In this document: one piece after another, positions 57,702-64,000 of the stretch
Layout: each line of letters starts with the position of its first letter
Position numbering within the stretch: position 1 is the stretch's first letter
Assembly (NCBI GenBank): GCA_033675265.1
Contig: JAUJYZ010001350.1
Location: forward strand, 1 to 64,000
Reading direction: 5' to 3'
Source of the DNA: Actinostola sp. cb2023
Taxonomy: Eukaryota; Cnidaria; Anthozoa; Actiniaria; Actinostolidae
Length of the DNA stretch: 64,000 bases
The notes under the pieces: model-generated
What the model was told of the DNA's origin: nothing
Database searches by the model: none
The model's input: only the letters and a program-made list of their open reading frames with translations
Program-made: the position numbers and the translations under genes

Positions 57702-58205
57702 TTAATTTTGCTGGCCTTGAGTTTTCTTGTTTACCTGCAACCCGGTACTTGATTTCCGTTCGACATCATCTGACATCATCTCACGGATCATGGAACTCGA
57801 ATCGAAGTCATTTATGAAATCAATGACTTTCGCGAAATCGCGAGCTAGACAGCCATGGTTTAAATCTCTGAACGTCAGAAGACAGCCACAAATTCCAAAT
57901 GAGGTCGAAGCGTAGACTTCTTCGGTTCGGCCTTTAATAAGAATCTCGCTTCGCAAGTGGACGCCATTTTCAAAATCGAGCTTTTTCAATGGCACACGTC
58001 CGATTTTAAATTCCTCGCCTGGGAAAGCTATAAATCTCATTGGTGAGAGCGTATCACTGACGACTCGTGACAAGAAGTGACGAAGAAACTCGACGAAACT
58101 GCATCGATCCTTACGCCATTGATCTGAAGAGTGGAACTGGTGATCTTTCGATTTGCGCGCAAAATACATAGTCAAGAATGACATTATAAAAGTGACTGTT
58201 GACAA
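57702..58205 (-). CDS. Unrecognised 167-residue ORF
   Basis: A continuous open frame with ordinary amino-acid composition (FVEFLRHFLSRVVSDTLSPM, then LKKLDFENGVHLRSEILIKG). I do not recognise a family. It lies just upstream of the BEL/Pao primer-binding region and antisense to it, so it may be within the element's 5' LTR or leader, or be an unrelated gene fragment. Its length is more than chance would easily give at this base composition. Confidence 0.4.
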   Translation of the reverse strand: MSTVTFIMSFLTMYFARKSKDHQFHSSDQWRKDRCSFVEFLRHFLSRVVSDTLSPMRFIAFPGEEFKIGRVPLKKLDFENGVHLRSEILIKGRTEEVYASTSFGICGCLLTFRDLNHGCLARDFAKVIDFINDFDSSSMIREMMSDDVERKSSTGLQVNKKTQGQQN

Positions 58206-58330
58206 TTGAACATGTAAAGTGTGATAAATTCCAGTATGTAATTCAATATGATGATTAATGCAAATTATGGAAAGTTTTGCAACTTGTGAAATAAAGTTAG
58301 TTGAAGCATGACATCGGTGAGAGTATACAG

Positions 58331-58464
58331 GACTTATTTTCTGAAACGAATTGGAACATTTTGGTAGCAGAGCGAGGTTAATCCTTGGACCTCTGGGTTA
58401 TGGGCCCAGCACGCTTTGGCTGACTTATTTTCTGAAACGAATTGGAAGATTTTGGTAGCAGAGC
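58331..58464 (+). repeat. 91-bp duplicated LTR-end/primer-binding segment
   Basis: GACTTATTTTCTGAAACGAA followed by the primer-binding sequence TGGTAGCAGAGCG occurs at 58331-58374 and again at 58422-58465. AATAAA at 58289-58294 precedes it, consistent with the end of a 5' LTR. Between the copies lies a tRNA-like stretch. Confidence 0.85.
58362..58418 (-). other. Initiator tRNA-Met 3' segment captured in a retroelement
   Basis: On the minus strand it reads AGCGTGCTGGGCCCATAACC then CAGAGGTCC and ends CTCTGCTACCA. This is the initiator tRNA-Met anticodon stem and loop (CAU), variable region and acceptor 3' strand with CCA. Only the T-loop differs (about two bases shorter). The D-arm and 5' acceptor strand are absent, so it is not a tRNA gene. 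It begins exactly at the primer-binding site, indicating copying of the primer tRNA during reverse transcription. Identification rests on my knowledge of the vertebrate initiator tRNA. Confidence 0.82.
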
Positions 58465-58532
58465 GTGGTTATTTCCATCCCACAAGAGTATAGTTTTAAG
58501 TTTCAACGTTTCAATGATGTGAAAAGTACGTA

Positions 58533-59549
58533 ATGACGTCTAATAAGTCTCCAAAGTCTCCTGGCGTAGCATGCAGATTCGCTTCAACTCCTACCGACGA
58601 AATGGATGGTTCAGTCGTCGAAGGAACATCAGAGCTACGCTCGTTGTACACCACACTATTCAAGAAGCGAACACCAACCCGTGGAAAATTCACAAGATTG
58701 TTTGGCCAAGCTCAAGGACTTACTATGGTACCTGAGCCGGATGTGTCAAAGCTAAAATGGTATGTGAATGAATTAACCGATGTATTTATGAAGTTGAAAG
58801 CGTTGGATACGCAAATGGAAGAAGTTATCGTTGAAATTGGCGATCATGAGGAAGTCAATAAGTTTTACAAAGAAAAAGATGAAAGAAATGAAAACGATTC
58901 ACTGCGTTTACATGAGCTAAGCGAATTTGTTAAGAGCAAAGAACAAGATGTTTCAACGGTTGAGCATGGATTTTCTCTATTGAGTAAGAATCTCGTGGAA
59001 ATGGTTAAAGTTCAGGAACGAACTATAAAATCGCTCGAGAGAAACGTTTTTGGCATCAAATTACCAGAAATTAAACTTCCCAAGTTTGACGGCAATCCAT
59101 TGAAATGGACAGAATTTTGGGACTTGTATAAATCCACCGTACATGAAAACCCACGTATTTCGAATGCTCAGAAGCTTGCATATTTACGAAATCAGCTAGA
59201 AGACCGAGCCTTAGAAACCGTGGAAGGATACAAGCAGGTTGAAGTGAATTATCCTGTTATAATCGAAACACTCATTAAGAGATTTGGAAAGCCTCGATTA
59301 ATTGCAAAAGAGCATGTTAAAACATTACTCAAGACGCCACGTGTAATGGATTCAAGTGATTTCTCTGCACTTCGTAAGCAGTTAGACCGATGGGAGGCGC
59401 ATGTTAGATCATTGAAAGAGATGAATTTAGACCCGATGTCAAGCAAAATTGGAAATTTAACTTACTTGACAGTCTTCGAGGAAAGAATTCCCACAGACAT
59501 TCTGCGACGATGGGAGATCAAGTGTCATGATAAAGTGGAGAAGAGATAA
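58533..59549 (+). CDS. BEL/Pao Gag N-terminal and core region
   Basis: 338 residues from ATG 58533. A charged helical N-terminal half (ELTDVFMKLKALDTQMEEVI) is followed by the DUF1759 core with LPKFDGNPLKWTEFWDLYKS, then LAYLRNQLEDRALETVEGY and LIKRFGKPRLIAKEHV. It closes at TAA because of a small indel near 59540 in a GAGAAGAGA stretch. The same protein continues in another frame (ESFFKFLSTEVEATE). Gag forms the particle that houses reverse transcription. Confidence 0.9.
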   Translation: MTSNKSPKSPGVACRFASTPTDEMDGSVVEGTSELRSLYTTLFKKRTPTRGKFTRLFGQAQGLTMVPEPDVSKLKWYVNELTDVFMKLKALDTQMEEVIVEIGDHEEVNKFYKEKDERNENDSLRLHELSEFVKSKEQDVSTVEHGFSLLSKNLVEMVKVQERTIKSLERNVFGIKLPEIKLPKFDGNPLKWTEFWDLYKSTVHENPRISNAQKLAYLRNQLEDRALETVEGYKQVEVNYPVIIETLIKRFGKPRLIAKEHVKTLLKTPRVMDSSDFSALRKQLDRWEAHVRSLKEMNLDPMSSKIGNLTYLTVFEERIPTDILRRWEIKCHDKVEKR

Positions 59550-60925
59550 CCCTAGAATCTTTTTTCAAGTTTCTATCCACAGAGGTCGAAGCTACTGAAG
59601 TAAAAGTAAGAGCGGAAACATCACGGACGACAACAAGATTCAAAGTGCGACCAAGGACGCAAGATCGACAAGAAAACCCTCCAAACAGCACATTTGCTTC
59701 AAGTTGCAGCGGTATGGTAGAAGAAGTGGAATGCGGTTTCTGTGATCAAAGACACCATGTTGAACTTTGTTGTGAAGATCTTCTCAAGATGGATAGTAAA
59801 GAACTCTTGAACAAGGTATTTGAAAGAAAACTATGTTTACGATGTCTTTCAAAAAACAGTCATTTTTCAAGAAATTGTCAAATAAATGCAGTTTGTCTTG
59901 TTTGCAAGAAAAGAGACCATCACACGTTGTTACACGCATCATTGGAGAAAAGTGCGTCGAGAAACCAGAGTACCCTACAATCGAATATTGCAAGAGAAAA
60001 GAAAGACACTGGAATATTGTTGCAGTCTGCAGTTGCTAATCTGAAGTTACCCGATGGAAACCTAACGGAAGTGAGAGTGTTATTGGATTCTGGATCAAAC
60101 AGATCGTTTGTCAGAAAGAGTCTCGTCGAGACATTTGGTATAAAAGGCAGAAAAGAAAACGTCACTGTCAAGACGTTAGGAGGAAATAGGATCAACTCGC
60201 AATGGAGAGAATGTGTCAAGTTAGAACTCCATCCAGCATTCGAGAATTTATCAAAGAAGCCAGTACAGATAGAAGCTATCGCTTTGCCTACAGTTTGTGA
60301 GAAATTGGATCAAGTTGCAGTAGACGTGAAAGGGTTTCGACATCTTCGTAGATTGAATTTAGCTGACAAGTACCCCAGGAATCGAAAAGAGGTGGACATT
60401 CTCATTGGTATGGATTATTATTATCACCAAATATTGAAAGCAAAAACTGTACGAGGTAAAAGATGTGAGCCAGTTGCTACCTTTTCCGTATTTGGGTGGA
60501 TCTTGTCTGGACCTGTTCCTGCTGGAGGTAAGGTAGAACAACCAAGTTCAAATCTTGCAGAAGTCATCTCTAACACGGAACTAAATCTAACTCTGAAGAA
60601 GTTTTGGGAATTGGAAGCTGTTGGAATATCTGGAGAAGAAACAAAGAACTACAGCCCAGATGAGCAATTTACCATTCGACATTTCAAAGACACTGTAAAA
60701 TTTGAAAATGGTCGATATGTCACAACCCTTCCAAAGAGTGAGAAGTTCCCTCCTACCAAGACTAATTATCGTCAGTGCAAATCACGACTCGAGCAAATTG
60801 AAAGAAAATACAAGAACTTACAAGTGAGAAGGCAAGCCTATCAAGAGGCAATCAACAAGTACGCCAGTGATGGAATAGCTGAGGAAATAATTGATGATTC
60901 TAATGGTGATCATAAAGTTGTGTGA
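59550..60925 (+). CDS. BEL/Pao Gag zinc knuckle, protease and RT N-terminal part
   Basis: Open from just after the break at 59540; the first Met is at 59645. It contains the zinc knuckle LCLRCLSKNSHFSRNC with a following CLVCKKRDHHTLLH, and an aspartic protease motif VLLDSGSNRSFV (about residue 150). It also has the conserved FGWILSGPV segment and the start of the RT region (PKSEKFPPTKTNYRQCKSRL). It ends at TGA 60923-60925, where a duplicated TG dinucleotide shifts the frame. Confidence 0.9.
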
Positions 60926-61446
60926 GATATCTACCTCATCATGCAGTCCTAAAGGCAGATAGCATTACCACAAAGACAAGAATAGTTTTTGACGCAAGCG
61001 CGCAAGATGAAGATGGCGTATCGCTGAATGATTGTTTGTTGCCAGGGCCAGCCCTACAACCGGACCTTGTGTCATTGTTGTTGAGATTCAGGAAAAATCG
61101 GGTGGCATTGATGGCTGACATAAAAAAGATGTTCCTTCAAGTAGTGCTAGATGAGGAAGATCAAGATCTTCATCGATATCTCTGGAGAGACTTTGATGTA
61201 AATGCTCCGATCAAGGAATTCCGAATGCTTAGACTAACGTTTGGAATTAATTCAAGTCCTTTCCTTGCCATCTCAGTTACAAGAGAGCTTGCAACAGAAC
61301 ATCAAAAGAAGTACCCTGTGGCATCTAAAGAAATACAGACCAACATGTATGTTGATGATTATCTTGGAGGTGCTCAAGACTCTAAATCTGCGGTTGAGTT
61401 ATACAGTGAGTTGAAAGACTTGATGAACGAACGAAGGAGGATTTGA
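60922..61446 (+). CDS. BEL/Pao reverse transcriptase core
   Basis: 174 residues with TRIVFDASAQDEDGVSLND, MADIKKMFLQVVL (first catalytic Asp), LTFGINSSPFLA and the catalytic YVDDYLGGA. It is closed by TGA after a four-base tandem duplication (GAACGAAC at about 61426-61433); without it the frame runs on as EGGFDLTKW. All RT catalytic Asp residues are present. Confidence 0.9.
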   Translation: MRYLPHHAVLKADSITTKTRIVFDASAQDEDGVSLNDCLLPGPALQPDLVSLLLRFRKNRVALMADIKKMFLQVVLDEEDQDLHRYLWRDFDVNAPIKEFRMLRLTFGINSSPFLAISVTRELATEHQKKYPVASKEIQTNMYVDDYLGGAQDSKSAVELYSELKDLMNERRRI

Positions 61447-64000
61447 TCTTACAAAATGGTCTTCTAACTCAATAGAAGTACTGGAGGTAATACCAGCTGA
61501 AGATAGAGCATCGATGAAGACTGAAGATACCGCAAACGAACCTGAGCCACTGAAAGCTTTGGGGATCACGTGGAACCCTAAGAAAGATGTCTTCCAGTTT
61601 ATCCTTACCAAGAAAATCGACTTGAAGGAAGTCAAGACAAAAAGAACACTCTTAGGAGCTATTTCAAAGGTTTTTGATCCTTTGGGACTTGTTTCTCCAT
61701 TTATAATAACAGCGAAGTTGATCATGCAAGATCTATGGGTCAAGGGAATTCCATGGGACGAGAAGTTAGATGAAGGAACTCTACGTCGATGGACAGAGTG
61801 GTACACACAGTTGGAAACCTTGGCTACAATGGAGATTCCTAGATCCTTTCTCCCCAAAGTTGGAGAAATTGTTGAGGTACAAGTCCATGGTTTTGCTGAT
61901 GCTTCTGAAAAGGCGTACGCAGGCGTTGTTTATGTACGACTAGAAACCGATGATGAACAAGTGAAAACATGCATGGTGATGTCAAAGAGTAAACTAGCAC
62001 CTTTGAAAAGGTTAACATTGCCAAGATTGGAATTAATGGCAGCATTAATTACAGCCAGACTTGCTAGATACGTAATCAAAGCGCTCAATCTACAAGCCAA
62101 CAGTGTCTACTTGTGGACTGATAGCATGATAGTACTACAGTGGATTTGTGGTTACCCCAACGATTGGAAGCCCTTTGTGTGTAACAGAGTGCAAGAAATT
62201 CAGCAGTTATTTGAGCCTGAATGTTGGAGACACTGTTCCAGTGTTGATAACGCCGCTGATCAAGCCTCTAGAGGAAGTAGTTTGTCAGATCTACAAGAGA
62301 AATGGTGGACAGGACCGTCTTGGTTAACGGGACATCAGTCAAAGTGGCCAAAGACGCGCAAGCAGATGACACAAGACGATGATCTTCTCGAAAAGAAGAA
62401 GAACAAAGAGGAAAGTCTGACATCAAATGTTGCTCAAACAAAAGCACAAGAACCACTCTTCGACACAACAAAATTTGAGAAGTGGTCAAAGATTGTAGCT
62501 GTTACAGCACGTGTAATGAAATGTTATTCAATTTGGAAGCAGAAAGCTTTGAACAAAGACACTGATTTCAAGAATAACATTGAGAACGGAGTGACGTCAG
62601 AAGAAATCAAGCAAGCAGAAGTACACTGGATGAGAAAGATTCAAGAGGAATGCTACAGCGACGAGATCAATTGCTTACGACAGCATCAAAGAGTTCATCC
62701 CAAGAGCAGTTTGTTATGTTTGGATCCCTTCTTTGATGATCACGATAATCTACTCAAAGTTGGAGGAAGATTGAGAAATGCTGAGCTACAAGAAGAACAG
62801 CGACAACAAGTCATACTCCCAAGCCATCACGATTTGGTCGGAAAGATCATAAAAAGTTACCATGAAAAACTTTTACATGCTGGTGTAGAACATGTATTGT
62901 CCTGCACAAGACAAAGATTATGGATCATTCACGGACGAAGAGAAGTCAAGAAAGTCAGCGCTAAATGTGAAGTATGTAAACGATGGAGTGCACCACGTGC
63001 GTGTCAAAAGGCTGGACAGTTACCTAGGGAACGTGTTGTTCCAGAGCCTTGTTTTACTAATGTTGGAATGGACTTTGCAGGACCATTCTATCTGAAGGAG
63101 TTTCAAGCCACAACGAAGACAGCGAAAGCTTCAAAAGCGAAAGCTTCGAAGAAGGACAACCTGAAGAAAGCTTATGTATGCTTATTTTCTTGCATGAGCT
63201 CAAGAGCCGTTCATTTGGAACTAGTCATGTCAATGGACACAGACAGAGTTCTCATGGCCTTGAGGCGTTTGTTTGCAAGAAGAGGTTTGTGCCAAATTAT
63301 CTGGTCAGACAACTTTAGAAGCTTCAAAGCCGCTAATCGACAACTTCAAGCTTTGTGGAAAAGAATTGATGTCAATAAAGTCTCCAAGGAGCTAGCCAAC
63401 TTACAGATCGAATGGAAGTTCATACCCGAAAGAGCACCACACATGGGAGGATTTTACGAAAGAATGGTGAAAAGTCTGAAGATTCCTCTAAAGAAAGTAC
63501 TTGGCAAGGCGCTCGTCGATGCAGAAGAATTCACCACCATACTGATAGAAATTGAAGGACAAATTAATTCTCGACCTCTGACGCAGGTGAGCAGTGACCC
63601 CAACGATTTGAATGCAATTACACCAGCACATTTGTTGTTAGGAAAACCACTCTATCAGTTACCAAGCCCTTCAAAGGATCCTGACAACATGACGGTAGTG
63701 AAACGTTGGAGACAGCGCCAAAGAATCGCAACCCACTTCTGGAACAGATGGACCAAAGAGTACCTGACAGGACTAACACAGTACAAGAAATGGATGAAGA
63801 CGGAAACTAACGTGAAGGTTGGAGATATTGTTCTTGTTGGCGAAGATAACACCCCAAGAGGATTGTGGCGGCTTGGACGAGTGATCGTGACTTACCCAAG
63901 TACCCAAGATGGACTCGTGAGAGTGGTAAAGCTCAAGACAGCGAAAGGGGAGCTGAAAAGACCTATCCACAAGCTGCACCTCTTAGAAGCAGACGTTAAC
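61437..64000 (+). CDS. BEL/Pao RT thumb, RNase H and integrase (3' incomplete)
   Basis: One open frame of about 850 codons reaching the window edge. The connection segment (GAISKVFDPLGLVSPF) is followed by RNase H (VHGFADASEKAYAGVVY, LPRLELMAAL, LWTDSMIVLQW). The integrase zinc region contains KVGGRLRNAEL, SHHDLVGKIIKSYHEKLLHA and CEVCKRW. The catalytic core has NVGMDFAGPF (Asp), IIWSDNFRSFK (Asp; the usual DNG is DNF) and HMGGFYERMVKSLK (Glu). The C-terminal DUF5641-like part is VKVGDIVLVGED and LKRPIHKLHLLE. This is the most complete integrase in the window. Confidence 0.92.

Larger units (their letters stand above)
58331..64000 (+). mobile_element. BEL/Pao retrotransposon, runs off the window end
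   Basis: In order: putative 5' LTR end, primer-binding site, gag, protease, reverse transcriptase, RNase H and integrase. The LTR start is not defined because the 3' LTR is outside the window. Three frame breaks interrupt an otherwise full-length polyprotein. It differs from the 22.6-29.3 kb element in Gag and in having complete RT and integrase cores. Confidence 0.92.

Noticed and set aside
58362..58418. A genuine initiator tRNA-Met gene
   Set aside because: The 5' acceptor strand and D-arm (A box) are absent, CCA is encoded, and it starts exactly at a retroelement primer-binding site.

Overview
This window reads as nuclear DNA of an animal, most likely a cnidarian and probably an anthozoan. 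The reasons are spliced genes with GT-AG introns, an M1-family metallopeptidase-like gene, and a very dense, diverse transposon load: BEL/Pao and tyrosine-recombinase (DIRS/Ngaro-type) retrotransposons, a PIF/Harbinger transposon, Crypton-type fragments, many fold-back and TTAA-flanked MITEs, and long microsatellites. The genus cannot be read from the sequence. There is no bacterial, plasmid or CRISPR character.

Layout. 1-2.8 kb: no gene seen. 2.8-6.3 kb: a PIF/Harbinger transposon with two divergent spliced genes, followed by a 402-bp MITE. 7.1-9.0 kb: two BEL/Pao relics on opposite strands. 9.1-22.6 kb: a nursery of nested DNA transposons, including a 3.4-kb TTAA element with arms of about 770 bp, a 2.0-kb inverted-repeat element carrying a smaller Mutator-like insertion, and a 2.2-kb Mutator-like element with a 9-bp target duplication that splits a Crypton-type gene fragment. 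22.6-29.3 kb: a full-length minus-strand BEL/Pao element with paired LTRs and a 5-bp target duplication, but lacking the reverse-transcriptase core and the integrase core. 29.3-32.6 kb: palindromic MITEs and a spliced Crypton-type fragment.

32.8-56.2 kb: the only clear host gene, ten phase-consistent plus-strand exons of an M1 aminopeptidase-like protein. Exon 1 carries Gln where the third zinc-ligand Glu of the family is expected. The upstream exons (GAMEN and HEXXH) were not found in the window. The introns hold an L1-like LINE 3' end, minisatellites, two TTAA MITEs sharing one target site, a 537-bp CAGA array, a GATA array, a tRNA-derived SINE, an antisense tyrosine-recombinase retrotransposon with an SGNH-hydrolase ORF, a mariner-type element interrupted by a 1.3-kb palindrome, and a 73-bp minisatellite.

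56.9-64.0 kb: fold-back repeats, an unrecognised minus-strand ORF, and a plus-strand BEL/Pao element that runs off the window end. Its primer-binding region is duplicated, and between the two copies lies a stretch matching the reverse complement of the 3' part of initiator tRNA-Met.

Most retroelement genes are broken by single indels or stops, often in homopolymers or short tandem duplications. Some of these could be assembly errors. The M1-like gene is the exception: about 1,043 coding bases over ten exons without a stop.
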